From Megalopta genalis (lineage: Eukaryota > Arthropoda > Insecta > Hymenoptera > Halictidae), in assembly GCF_051020955.1 (NCBI RefSeq), contig NC_135013.1, positions 32,999,302-33,063,301 of the forward strand: a stretch of DNA of 64,000 bases. The letters are read 5' to 3'. The position numbers and the translations under genes are program-made. Of this stretch, positions 37,030-49,000 are shown in pieces. The notes beneath the pieces were generated by a model. That model worked only from the letters and a program-made list of their open reading frames with translations, was not told the DNA's origin and did no database searches. The first letter of the stretch is position 1; each line of letters starts with the position of its first letter.

Positions 37030-38270
37030 CTTAGGGGCGCGTATGATCGGCCGCAGTCGCTAGGAGGCTAAAGTATCGCTAAGTACCGATGGTCCTCATT
37101 AACGTCATCGGGCGAGGTGGACAGTGATCGATTGCTCGGCTGGCCGTGTGCTCTTCGGGAGTCCGGCGCATGCATAATCGTGTGTACAGGGGAACGGCTC
37201 ATGCGCGATCGATCGATCGATAAATTATGCACCGGAACGCCGGTGTACATACGTAAATCATGCGTCTGCCCTCCGGTTCGCCCCTCGGCCACCCTTCGGC
37301 TCCCCTCCGCTCCTCACCCCGCTCCCCCCGCTGCACCCAGCGCTCGCTCTTCCCGTTTCCTTGTCCCGCGCTCGTTTTCTTTCCATTATCATCGCCGGTC
37401 CCCGCGATGTTTCCGCCTTCCCTTTCCGTCTTTCCGCGTCCTCCGCCGCCAGGGCCCCGACGGCGCCGCGCGCCTCGGCCTCGCGTATCCGCGCACGATC
37501 GCCGTGACTCGCATCGTACTCGCCGCGCGTCCCATTGTTCCGGTCGCGCGAGCCGGGAACATCGCCGCGGCGACCGCCGATCGCCGATGACCGCGGATCG
37601 CCGACGATCGCCGATCGCCGATGACCGTCGATCGGCGATCATCGGCGGTGCCACGCGTTCGAAAATCGACGATGACGGCCGCCGCGAAGAAAGGGGAGAC
37701 GCGACGCGCGTCGCTGCGGGCCCTTTTATTTTTCCGCTTTTTCTCTCCCTCCCCCCTCGGCCCCGCGGCTCGTTCCACGCAGCACCGAGGCAACAACACC
37801 CGTGGCACCGCAACCAGACACTGACTCATCCGCGCGTTTCATGCGAACGATGCGCGTGCACGCGCTCCGAAGGACAAAGGGTGCACACGGCGAACCCTTC
37901 CCTCCCGAGGATGATGTACCTGTTCCGCTCGGTATTCCGCCGCCGCCGCGCCGTCTCGATTGAAATGCTATCGATGACACCTACGCGTTATTGTAAAAAA
38001 TCACACAAAGCTCTGTAAGCTCTTCCTCCTGCGTTGCGTCGCTGCGCGCGCGCGCGCGAGCTCGATCGCAGCCGAGGTGTGTGAACCCGCGGCGGGACCC
38101 GTTCGAACACGTACGGGAAATTGTTCCTGGCCACAATGCCTGCGCGTGTTGCGTCGCATACGCGAGCAACGGCGTCTAACGTTCCGAGGAACTTTTGTGA
38201 CAGCGATTTTTCAGGCTTCGATTTGGTTCCTATCGGCCAGTTATTTCCGGGTTGTTGAGAAACGGTTAAT
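37030..38270. promoter_or_regulatory. CpG island, candidate promoter or first-exon region
   Basis: Strongly GC- and CpG-rich DNA with open frames on all strands because stop codons are rare. It includes short tandem copies of CGCCGATGACCG-like units (37565-37655). No reading frame shows a protein family motif. In an AT-rich insect genome this suggests a promoter or 5' untranslated exon; direction not determined. Confidence 0.35.
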
Positions 38271-39625
38271 TTCTTCCTAATTTCAAAGTCTGGTCCAATT
38301 TCTTCCTAATTTCGAAGTCTAGTCTAGTCTAATTTCTTCCTCATTTCAAAGACTAGTCTAGTCCAATTTTTGCATAATTTGAAAGTGTAGTCTAGTCTAA
38401 TTTCTTTCTAATTTCAAAGACTAGTTTTAGTGCAATTTCTTCCTAATTTCAAAGACTAATTTAGTCCAATTTCTTCCTAATTTCAAAGTTCAGTCTAGTC
38501 TAATTTCCTCCTAATTTCAAGTTGAGTCTAATTTCTTCCTAATTTTAAAGTCTAGTTTAATTTCTTCCTAATTTCAAAGTCTAGTCTAATTTCTTTCTAA
38601 TTTCAAAGTCTATTCCAGTCTAATTTCTTCCTAATTTCAAAGATTAATATAGTCCAAATTCTTCCTAATTTCAAAGTTTAGTCTAGTCTAATCTCCACCT
38701 AATTTCAAGTCGAGTCTAATATCTTCCTAATTCCAAAGACTAATATAGTCCAATTTCTTCCTAATTTCAAAGTCTAATCCAGTCCAATTTCTTCCTAATT
38801 TCAAAGTCTATTCCAGTCTAAGTTTTTCCTAATTTCGAAGTCCATTCCAGTCCAATTTCTTCCCAATTTCAAAAAGTTTAGTCTAGTCTAATTTCCTCCT
38901 AATTTCAAGTCGAGTCCAATATCTTCCTAATTTCAAAGTCTAATCCAGTCCAATTTTTTCCTAATTTCAAAGTCTATTTCAGTCCAATTTCTTCCTAATT
39001 TCAAAGTCTAATCTAGTCTAATTTCTTTCTAATATCAAAGTCTATTCCAGTTTAATTTCTTCCTAATTCCAAAGACTAATTTAGTCCAATTTCTTCCTAA
39101 TTTCAAAGTTTAGTCTAGTCTAATTTCCTCCTAATTTCAAGTCGAGTCCAATATCTTCCTAATTTCAAAGTCTAATCCAGTCCAATTTTTTCCTAATTTC
39201 AAAGTCTATTTCAGTCCAATTTCTTCCTAATTTCAAAGTCTAATCTAGTCTAATTTCTTTCTAATATCAAAGTCTATTCCAGTCTAATTTCTTCCTAATT
39301 CCAAAGACTAATTTATAGTCCAATTTCTTCCTAATTTCAAAGTTTAGTCTAGTCTAATCTCCACCTAATTTCAAGTCGAGTCTAATATCTTCCTAATTCC
39401 AAAGACTAATATAGTCCAATTTCTTCCTAATTTCAAAGTTTAGTCTAGTCTAATTTCCTCCTAATTTCAAGTCGAGTCTAATATCTTCCTAATTTCAAAG
39501 ACTAAGTCCGGCCCAATTTCTTCCTAATTTCAAAGTCTAATCCAGTCCAATTTCTTCCTAATTTCAAAGTCTATTCCAGTACAATTTCTTCCTAATTTCA
39601 AAGTCCATTCCTACCCAATTTCAAA
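38270..39625. repeat. Minisatellite of TAATTTCTTCCTAATTTCAAAG units
   Basis: About 1.35 kb of tandem units of roughly 29-45 bp (AGTCTAGTCTAATTTCTTCC + TAATTTCAA). Longer blocks recur: the segment containing AGTCTAGTCTAATTTCCTCC and GTCGAGTCCAATATCTTCC appears at about 38880 and 39115 with a 235-bp period, a higher-order repeat. Confidence 0.95.
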
Positions 39626-40183
39626 ATCTACACATCGAAGCCGCTCTCTAAGCGTATCCCGAGCGAATTCCACCAACTCCGCATATCAAACGCGGAGACC
39701 TATATTCCACGGTCCATATTCCGAACGGGCGCTCGAAATAAAATAGTTCTTTATCGCGTTCGAACGTCGCGGAAATTGTAACTTATCCATCCCTTCGCCG
39801 AGCAGCCGGCTTCCCACGGAAATGACGTTGGTTCTCCCTTTCAACTGCGGCGGCCTAATGGAAAGTATTTCACTGAAACACATTTATATCAAGGACAATC
39901 GTGCGGCTTTGCGGTTTTATCGAGTTCTTTCGATGACCGCAGTTTCTCGTGACCGTGTTTCTCAGGATGTGGCCTGGAGTCCCTCAGGATCCATCCGTAA
40001 TCGAACTAAAAATAGACGCGCCGACGAAAGCATCACCGGCGACACGGAGACTCGGCTCGTTGGAATTATTATAACTTCTTCCTGCGCGAATAACGATCGC
40101 CTATTCTAGCTGTTTCGTGGCCGTTTCACGCGTCGTTGCGTAACTCGTCGCGTATCAACGATACTCAATGTAAAATAATGAAA

Positions 40184-40275
40184 AGTTGACCGGTTAGCTG
40201 TGTTCGACGAGTATACTCGTCACGGAGAAGCGGCGGTACATTTTATGATATGACGAGTATACTCGTCGCGCGTGA
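40184..40275. repeat. Isolated pair of GACGAGTATACTCGTC palindromes
   Basis: Perfect 16-bp palindromes at 40206-40221 and 40252-40267. The flank ACCGGTTAGCTGTGTTC (40189-40205) is the reverse complement of the flank closing the large array at 54060-54086, so the two loci share a boundary sequence. Confidence 0.9.
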
Positions 40276-40282
40276 AAAATAA

Positions 40283-40862
40283 TGACTATTTATTAATAGT
40301 GGCTATTAATAGTGGCTATTATAATAGTGGCTAAAATTAATAGTGGCTATTATAATAGTGGCTATTATAATAGTGGCTAAAATTAATAGTGGCTAAAATT
40401 AATAGTGGCTATTACAGTATTGGCTATTATAATAGTGGCTATTATAATAGTGGCTATAATAATAGTGGCTAAAATTAATAGTGACTATTATAATAGTGGC
40501 TAAAATTAATAGTGACTATTATAATAGTGGTTAAAATTAATAGTGGCTATCAAAATAGTGGCTATTATAATAGTGGCTAAAATTAATAGTGGCTAAAATT
40601 AATAATCGCTATTATAATAGTGGCTAAAATTAATAGTGGCTAAAATTAATAATCGCTATTATAATAGTGGCTAAAATTAATAGTGGCTAAAATTAATAAT
40701 CGCTATTATAATAGTGGCTAAAATTAATAGTCGCTACTATAATAGTGGCTATTATAATAGTGGCTATTATAATAGTGCCTAAAGTTAATACTGGCTAAAT
40801 TAATAGTGGCTAAAGTTAACAGTGGCTATATTAATACTGGCTAAATTAATAGTGGCTACTTA
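40283..40862. repeat. AATAGTGGCTATTAT / AATAGTGGCTAAAATT repeats
   Basis: About 580 bp of short tandem units of roughly 15-16 bp in two forms. The array abuts the piggyBac-like fragment on its right. Confidence 0.95.
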
Positions 40863-40869
40863 AATTGGA

Positions 40870-41577
40870 ATTTACTGTAGTAACATTTCTGTGTAACATT
40901 TTTACCATATCTGTATAAACGTCTATCTGGAGCTCATCTTCGCTACTACTTGTGTCATGAGACTCATTCGTGTTTGAACGTTTTGCCATTGTTCTAATAA
41001 ACAATATGAATAAATACATAGGTTGAAAATTTCTAATTGTTATTACCAACTCACAAGATGATATTTACCAAAAAAACTTTTACCAAACAATTTCTTTACC
41101 AAGAGAAGAATCACTTTTCCGATTTTTTCACTCGTTAGATCTATCTATACCGCTCGACGCTTCAAACCAGACCGAGTTCAGCTTTGAAAATCTTTTCCTC
41201 CAGATTTTATGATTATAAATCTCACTATAAAGTGCGTGCTATGTTCGCATACCGATCTTTCTTCTACAAACTTGCCTTATCGCTCTTTTCAAATGGCGCC
41301 TTCGAAGTGCTCGGACCGTCGTGAGCACGCCTCTCGCGTTCTCGTCAAAACCCGCTAACATTTCTTGTATATATCTCAGTAATTTTACTATATTTTGATT
41401 TGATTTCTTGTGCCATTTCAAGAGAAAACTTCAGGGAAACACGCATGCCTCAAAAAGTTGCGCTGAAATAACTCAATTCCCACTAATAAACTTGAACGTC
41501 CCACGAGAGGGGACATCCGAGTGATATGCTAGAATTACGATGCCCACGAGAGGGGACAGCGGAGTGCAAAGGGTTAA
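40870..41577 (-). pseudogene. piggyBac-like transposase 5' fragment
   Basis: The right border reads, inverted, TTAACCCTTTGCACTCCGC, the same terminus as the TTAA MITEs. Subterminal copies of CCCACGAGAGGGGACA lie at about 41501 and 41542. About 570 bp inside, on the minus strand, a frame starts at 40989 with MAKRSNTNESHDTSSSEDEL, an acidic Ser-rich N-terminus as in many piggyBac transposases, and is lost about 40 codons later at the AATAGTGGCT repeat. No catalytic DDD core is present. The assignment rests on the terminus plus N-terminal character. Confidence 0.45.
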
Positions 41578-42420
41578 ATAGTTGCCCGAATATTAATGGA
41601 AGCCATTGCAGGTACCAACGAGCACGCTGGAACTATCTATCAGTGGGAACAATCAAAAAGTGGTACTCGTTATGCGCGCGGAGCGTGTGTGCCATCGTGT
41701 CTCCGTACAAACAATAAGTTCCGACGTTGCCTTGAAACGCGGCCGCACGCAAGAGAATCTGTAAGCCCCGGCTGGTGCGGCTCGTTATTATTATTCGGAC
41801 GGCGTTTATACTTTACGTTCAATAAAGTAGCTGGCAAAGAAACGGTTCGAGTCCACCAACTTAATACGCGGGCATGATTTATTCCGTCCCGGTGGCGATC
41901 TTCCATAGACCTCCCGGAGACGCCGGGGCTACTGGGTCAGGAAGTCATACTACATCATGTTGTACCAGGCCATATAAGCGGCCGCGCGCGTCTCAGAAAC
42001 CCAGAACGTTGGGCTCGCGTCGCGGCATCGTGTCCCGCCGATTCAACAGCGAAGCGCGCTACACACGCTGAAGTTCAGACTATGATTTACAGCGAGCCGC
42101 GCGCGGGTACATTCCACCGGAAAATTTCCGGATCTTTTTCGCCGGGCCCGGTGCTTGCTACCGGCGCACGACGGCGATGCCTGTAACGAGCTAAGAAGAA
42201 GTAGAATAGAGCGAGCGCATTCGTCGTGACCGGCTTCGATTTGCTTTTACAATGAACGGTTTAAGTATTTCTGTGTTTAAGAATCTCGCGAGTCGCGGAT
42301 GATACACGAATGTCCTAGTCGTTGTTGGTTCTCCCAGTGGTTTTTTGGTCGCTTGTCACTGGAACGCGGATTTTGCGTATCTGAAACAATTGCAAAATAT
42401 TCTTTTGTCGATCATTGAAA
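41578..42420. other. CpG-richer sequence, no gene recognised
   Basis: Mixed GC-rich DNA with short overlapping open frames and no motifs. A GGTTCGAGTCC element at 41839 resembles a tRNA B box but no tRNA fold surrounds it. Confidence 0.35.
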
Positions 42421-42424
42421 TGAG

Positions 42425-43100
42425 TAATTTTACTAAGTTAATTAGGTACTTAATAAATACTTATTGTACCTAATATATGGTTATCATACTTAGTAAATAC
42501 TTGCTATATTTAATAAATGCTTATTATACTTAATATATAGTTATTATACTTAGTAAATACTTGCTGTACTTAATAAATGCTTATTGTACTTAATATATGG
42601 TTATTATACTTAGTAAATACTTGCTATACTTAATAAATACTTATTATACTTAGTAAATACTTGCTATACTTAATAAATACTTATTATACTTAATATATGG
42701 TTATTATACTTAGTAAATACTTGCTATACTTAATAAATACTTATTATACCTAATATATAGTTATTATACTTAGTAAATACTTGTTATACTTAATAAATAC
42801 TTATTATACTTAATATATGGTTATTATACCTAGTAAATACTTGTTATACTTAATAAATGCTTATTATACTTAATATATAGTTATTATACTTAGTAAATAC
42901 TTGCTATATTTAATAAATAGTTATTATCCTTAGTAAATACTTGCTATACTTAATAAATGCTTATTAAATATTTCATAAATACTTGTTATACTTGATGAAT
43001 ACGTATTACACTTAATAAATACTTATTATACTTAGCAAATACTTATTATACTTAACAAATAATTATTATACTTACTAAATACTTATTAATGTTACTAAAT
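42425..43100. repeat. TTATTATACTTAATAAATAC tandem repeats
   Basis: About 670 bp of roughly 20-bp units in three variants (ATTATACTTAATATATGGTT, ATACTTAGTAAATACTTGCT, ATACTTAATAAATACTT) arranged in a repeating order of about 60 bp. Confidence 0.95.
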
Positions 43101-43798
43101 AAACAACCGTCTATGTAGTTACTTCTTGTTGCAATGAACGAAGACAATATTTCACGGAACACCATAATCTTACAACAGAGATCGTGGTTGTCGTAACAAA
43201 AGGTCTCAAGTCCGAGAAATCGGCGAGCTGCTCAGTTTCGAGGGCATCGTCGACGAAAAGGATGTTATCGAACGATTCTGGCACGAGCGACCGTAAAAAC
43301 TGACTCGCAACATTCGCGCGAAGATAAAGAACACTAAATGCGAAACGACGATTAAAGTTCTGTTCTCGTTAAAAAAAGAAAAAGAAAAAAAAAAGACAGA
43401 ATTGCCACTTAAATATTTTCGTCTCGAGCAACATAATATTTCTCAAACTCCCCAAGGCCGCCGATGTCGTGTCGCGCAAGTATGTGTACCGTGCATACTC
43501 TTTTGGCCGCGCGTTATACAGCAAAAATACCTTTCTTGGTCGATTACGAAGGGAAACAGGTGCGCGCGCGCGCGTGTGTGTGTGTCGGCTATTCCTTTCT
43601 TCTCCCAGCATTATTCTCAGTCCTAGGGACAGGCACACGCGCGACCGCCCCTCAAAGGGTGTAACCGGGCATCGATTAACGAAGAAGACGTTGCTTGACC
43701 TTCTGGAAGATAACGCGATTATGCAACGAGCAACGAGACGCTTGTCCATTCGGCTCGTTTTTCGACGAGCCTACTCCCGGTCTTTCGTTTCAACGAAA

Positions 43799-44431
43799 TA
43801 CAGTAATGTCTCCCTTACTGACGCTCGGATTGTCCACTGAAATGGATCATTTGAGAAAAGGAGAAATAATCATTCGAGCCTCGCGGCTCGTTTTTACAAT
43901 TCTGAACACTTTATAACTATAACAATGAACCGCGAGGCTCGAACAATCGTATCTCTTGTGCCTAAATTGTGGACAATCTGAGCGTCAATTGGAGAGACAT
44001 TATTGTACAGTAATGTCTCCCTTACTGACGCTAAGAGCGTGCACAAAAATTGACAATTTGGGAAGAGGAGACACGATTATTCGAGCCTTGCAGCTCGTTT
44101 TTATAATTCTGGACAATTTATAACTATAACAATGAACCGCGAGGCTCGAACAATCGTATCTCTTCTTCCTAACTTGTGGACAATCTGAGCGTCAATTGGA
44201 GAGACATTATTGTACAGTAATGTCTCCCTTACTGACGCTTAGAGCGTGCACAAAAGTTGACAATTTGGGAATAGGAGACACGATTATTCGAGCCTTGCAG
44301 CTCGTTTTTATAATTCTGGACAATTTATAACTATAACAATAAACCACGAGGCTCGAACAATCGTATCTTCTCTTCCCAAATTGTCAATTTCTGTGCGCAA
44401 TCCAGACGTCAATTAGAGAGACATTACTGTA
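43799..44431. mobile_element. Tandem array of MITE family B, three units
   Basis: Three palindromic units of about 210 bp joined head to tail. Each begins ACAGTAATGTCTCCCTTACT or similar and ends GAGAGACATTA(C/T)TGTA; successive units share one terminus. The interior carries GAGGAGATACGATTATTCG and its complement around a Trp-free AT loop. Non-coding. Directly adjoins a family-A MITE. Confidence 0.85.
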
Positions 44432-44438
44432 TACTGTA

Positions 44439-44802
44439 TACATCCCAAAAATGTCTCGCAATCCGAAAGTGGCGGGTTCCTCGGGCCATTCGAAGCAACT
44501 TTTTCCTTTACAAAAATTTTCTCCGAGGCACCGTTAACGAGTTATTAACGAAAAACCGTGACCAATGAGAGGCGAGCTCGACTGGCGCGAGGCGACCGAG
44601 CCAATGAGCGGAACCGGGCTTCGCGCGCTGGTTGGCTGGGCCGCCTCGCGTCAGCCGTACCCGATTCTTATTGGTCACTGTTTTTCGTTGATAACTCGTT
44701 AACGGTGCCTCGGAGAACATTTTTGTAAAGGAAGAAGTTGCTTCGAATGATCCGACGAACCCGCCATTTCCGGATTGCGAGACATTTTTGGGACACCCTG
44801 TA
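44439..44802. mobile_element. Palindromic MITE, family A (copy 4)
   Basis: Left end TACATCCCAAAAATGTCTCG (degenerate), right end GACATTTTTGGGACACCCTGTA. The full hairpin structure and GC-rich centre with inverted CCAAT motifs are kept; 364 bp. The minus strand is open through most of it by chance. Confidence 0.85.
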
Positions 44803-45500
44803 TACACAAATAAAATCATCGCGCGTACCGCCGCGAACACGCAAGCTTCCTGTGCTGTCCCGGCGACCGCAATCCGCAATATTCCGCGGGTTCTGACAAA
44901 TGAGCAGTATGTATTAACATTTATATGTATTATGCGTCGGAGGGGGAGGGGGCTTACTTCTGCACCGCGAGCGTGACTCATAACTGACTATCGCGGAAGT
45001 TTTATAGCCGTGTCCGTGCCATAATCTGTACACCCCCGGCACTGGTGTGCTCGCGATAGCGTGTGCCAAGTGTATCATTAAAGTACAAGATCATAGACAC
45101 CGCGCGGAAAGTAGTTCACCCGTAGCCTCACGCGGTATTGTATATTGTGTGCCGTCGGTAAACATACGCGGTGTCCTCCGCCTGGCCGGCAAGCGAACTG
45201 AAACTTGATCCTCTTCAAAAGCTATCTGTCTTCTTTTTCAACTACTGAAAACATTTTCCTGGAAATGGACTACGTTGTATCGCGCGTACATTCGTTTCTA
45301 CGAAGTTCAGCTTAAAGAACGACGTATTTTTTTTAATTTTCCTTGCGTTTTATTTGACGTTCGTTATTAATTATTATTACTATTAGTTCATTTTTGTTAG
45401 TAGTCATCGTTATTATTGGTTCACCGTTTTCATTGGTTAACGCGACAACGCTTGCTCGCGTTTCCCGTTAAGTTGTGCTCGATCCAATTTACGCACTAAT

Positions 45501-45506
<6 letters not shown>

Positions 45507-45546
<40 letters not shown>

Positions 45547-45660
45547 TTTATATATTATATTATAAATTATTATATTATTATTATATTATTATATTATATA
45601 TTATATTATTTATATATTTATTATAATATATATATAAATATTTATATATTACTAATATTT
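45507..45660. repeat. (TA)n and TATTATA repeats
   Basis: Pure TA run of about 38 bp followed by AT-only repeats; low complexity. Confidence 0.9.
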
Positions 45661-46330
45661 TTTTACTAATCCAATAAAGCATGTCTTAAAAGGAAAGTTA
45701 ACGATTAAGTCGCCGTTAATTGTACCAGTGTTCAAAAATGTGCCAGATATTTCCTTTAATTAAATAGTGCGTGTTTTCTAAAGGTATAAAAAATAGAATA
45801 AAAACGTAGTCTAGAAAATTCTATTCTTGTTTGCAATATTTTTAAATAGTTGAAGCTATTTATACGAGAAAAGGTTCCATTTTATTTTAGAATCTCGATA
45901 ATTTTCTGTAAAAATGCAAACTGCGCTTACGCCAATGTGTTAGAAAACTGTAATTCGGCTTAACACCGGCTTACTTTCTCGATCATGGTATAATCGACGA
46001 TTTTGTATTATACAATTTATTATTGTACTTTTATATTAGATAATTTCTTATTATACTTGTACTTTAGACTATTTATTATTGTACTTATACATTAGACGAT
46101 TTATTATCGTACTTGCATAGCTGTCAATTTATTACTATACTTTTATATTGGACAATTTATTGTGATACGTATATATTAAACAGTTTATTGCAACACTTGC
46201 AATGAACAATTTTTTATAATACGTATATACGTATTAAGCTGTTTAATACAACACATGTATATTAAACAGCCTAATATATACATATATGTATATCAAACAA
46301 TATCTTATCATACCAATAAGAATGAACATA
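45661..46330. other. AT-rich sequence with diverged tandem units
   Basis: From about 46000 to 46270 a diverged unit of roughly 40-50 bp recurs (GACAATTTATTATTGTACTTATAT type). No gene seen. Confidence 0.5.
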
Positions 46331-46468
46331 TGAGCCGTTTATTTTGAAAGTGGCATAAGTCACTTTTTTTTTTCAATGAAAAGATACCGTTCAATTGTAA
46401 TTAGTGTTACCATTAACTCGATTTTTTTTGAAAAAGTGACTTATGCCACTTTCAAAATAAACGGCTCA
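46331..46468. mobile_element. Inverted-repeat MITE, family D (copy 2)
   Basis: TGAGCCGTTTATTTTGAAAG and its complement at 138 bp spacing, with arms extending through GTGGCATAAGTCACTTTTT. It is almost a perfect hairpin. Confidence 0.88.
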
Positions 46469-46639
46469 TATCATATCATGTCTAATTCTTATTACATTTC
46501 GAAGGAAATTCGGAAAAAAGCACCGTACACAGTTCCATCGAATTCCCCACATTTTATTCCGCGCGCAGTTAACCGATCGAGCGAACGAACGTCACCGATA
46601 ACAATAAAACGTAAGATTTCGGGCTGATATTCAAGATGG

Positions 46640-47123
46640 CCCAACTTATCGCGGCAGATCGCAGGGGGTTGCTGGTTCGCCGCGGCGATTGGCTGGCGAG
46701 GGTAGCGTAAACGGGAGAGGGAAGTCTAGTGGGAGATTCGCGCGAGTGTATACCACCGGCTCAGTATCGTTCGGCCAGCGGTCAGGTGTGTTTCGTGGAG
46801 GCGGAAGTGCGTAGCAGTAACCGAGCGCTGAAACAAACCGAACCGTGTGTCGCTTGAACCTTTTCTCTTTCCGCGCGACGAGTCGCGTTCGTCGTTCCCG
46901 AAACGGAGTAAATCAGAAAAGAGCGTGGCACAACACAGTGAGGCGGCATTCCTATATCCTTTGTTGTTCGCGCGATGTGTATGGTTTCCCGACGTTCTGA
47001 CATTCGACGAGAACGTGACCAGTGAAACATCGTACCCGCATGATCGTGTCGACGATACTTTCGAGCGTGACGGGTTTCCATCGGCGACACTCCAATGACG
47101 CCGGAAGGAGCGCCGAGCTGACG
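46640..47123 (+). promoter_or_regulatory. Candidate core promoter and 5'-UTR exon
   Basis: A CpG-rich stretch follows AT-rich DNA. TCAGT at 46761-46765 matches the arthropod initiator. Downstream sequence has no long convincing frame and meets a strong donor (GCTGACG|GTGAGCG) at 47123/47124. This is the pattern of a non-coding first exon whose coding exons lie beyond. The gene is not identified. Confidence 0.35.
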
Positions 47124-47529
47124 GTGAGCGAAAACCTTTTTCGAATTCTCGGCGACGCGTGCGCGGCCAACTTCGCGCGGCTCGCGCGTTTCACAGTGTT
47201 GTCCTTGCCTCCTCGTTTGTTCGATACGCATCCTCCGCGTTCTCTGTTCGCGGGATCGTCGAAGGTGGTGAAAAAAAATCGCAGAAAATTGCAAAATTAA
47301 TCGTCGAACACGAATCGTCCTCGCTGTAGTTCGAACCGCGCGGGTGCCGCTTATCTAATAGACACGGTTCCGTAGATTGACATCCGATAGATTCGCCCGG
47401 ACGTTTACGGAACGTAATCCGACGCGCAATAATGAATAATGACGGCACGCTAAATGGTATCGTATTGTGTTTTTCCTTTTTTTTTTAATTCTTTTTTGCA
47501 AAACAGAGAATTGTTTGAACTATTAGATT

Positions 47530-47815
47530 GAATTGTATTGATATTGGTATTATATTAGTATTATATTATTATTATAATATTATTATTAGTATTATATATT
47601 ATATAGAACACTAATATATTATAATATATATTATAATATATACTAATATATTTTTATAATATATATATAATAATAATATATAATATATTATATATAATTA
47701 TATATATAATTATAATTATATATATACTAATATAATTGTAATATAATACTAATATATATTATATATAATATATATTACTATTAGTATTATATATTATTAT
47801 TAGTATTATTTGAGA
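47530..47815. repeat. TATTAGTATTATATATTATA repeats
   Basis: About 290 bp of AT-only tandem and inverted units; low complexity. Confidence 0.9.
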
Positions 47816-48242
47816 TATTGGTGTAAAAAAATTGCACACGGGGAATGCAATAATTGTGCAATTTTACGGAAAGATTAGTCTGGTAAGGCGAAATGCAGTT
47901 TGACAAGCGGCTGCGAGAGTAAAAATAGTTTTCAGAGGGTATAAATGTGCTGCTTGGTATCTGGCTGACGAACTTTTCGAGTTTCAAGATTGAATAATCG
48001 AGGTTAAGTGTCAGTTTCCGTTACGGGTGCGTTTATTCCAGTAACTTTTAGTTCGAGGAGTAAATGGAACGCGATTGAAACCGGTTAACAAGCTGTCGAG
48101 ACGCGTGCGAGACACGAGAAGCAATTCCGGCAGATTTCATTCCCTTTTTGCGTTATTTCGCGTTCGCGGAGGTGGCGATACGTTGTTCCGTTTAAATTAT
48201 CGGGATACTTCACGCCGCCTCTCTCATTATCAACCATTTTGG

Positions 48243-48425
48243 GACTTCTTTGAACGAAAAAGGCATAGTAGGAGAAATATCTCCTTTTGATATTATTTAT
48301 ATATATATATAATTTAAATAATATATATAATATATAATAATATATAATAATAATATATATATAATATATATATTTTGTTCAAAGAAGTCCCAAAATGAAG
48401 TCCCAAACTATGCTTTTTTATTTTT
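48243..48425. repeat. Inverted repeat around an AT loop
   Basis: GGGACTTCTTTGAACGAAAA (48241-48260) is matched inverted by TTTTGTTCAAAGAAGTCCC (about 48373-48391), with a further AAAGGCATAGT / ACTATGCTTTTT pair outside. The loop is TA-rich. It could be a MITE-like hairpin. Confidence 0.75.
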
Positions 48426-48499
48426 AATATATATATATATATATATATTATACTAATAATAATAAAATAAAATACATAAAATAAATAATTAGTATATTA

Positions 48500-49000
48500 T
48501 ATACTAATTATGCGAATGACTTTCATTATATTCCTATTCTGCAATGATCATGGTAGATCAAAATTTGCTAGAAAAACCACAATTTAAGCGTGCCCTTTGC
48601 TCATCCCACGTAGAGTCTAAACATTAGGTTTAACATTTTTTAAAATAAAATTATTAGTTTTCCATAATACAAATTCATGGATTATACAAATTTATTATAT
48701 TTCATAAACATATGATATATTATTTTTATGACTCTATACATATATGTATATTATACTACTACTATATTATACTACTACTAATTATGCGAATGCCCTACAT
48801 TATATTTGTATTATAAATCGTGCAATGATCATGATATATCAAAATTTGCTAGAAAAACCACAATTTAAGCGTGCCTTTCGCTCATCCCACGTAGAGTCTA
48901 AACATTAGGCTTAACATTTTTTTTTATAAAATTATTAGTTTTCCATAACACAAATTCATCGATTATACAAATTTATTATATTTCGTAAACATATGATATT
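48500..49000. repeat. Tandem duplication of about 272 bp
   Basis: Two diverged head-to-tail copies sharing ACTAATTATGCGAATG, GCAATGATCATG, AAAATTTGCTAGAAAAACCA, CATCCCACGTAGAGTCTAAA and CGTAAACATATGATAT-like ends. No open frame; identity looks high enough for a fairly recent event. Confidence 0.9.

Noticed and set aside
37199..38018. Overlapping open frames of 146-252 codons
   Set aside because: GC-rich DNA gives long frames on every strand; none has a motif or splice consistency, and they overlap each other.
41836..41850. tRNA gene suggested by GGTTCGAGTCC
   Set aside because: The upstream sequence has no A box and no cloverleaf stems; the B-box match is likely chance.
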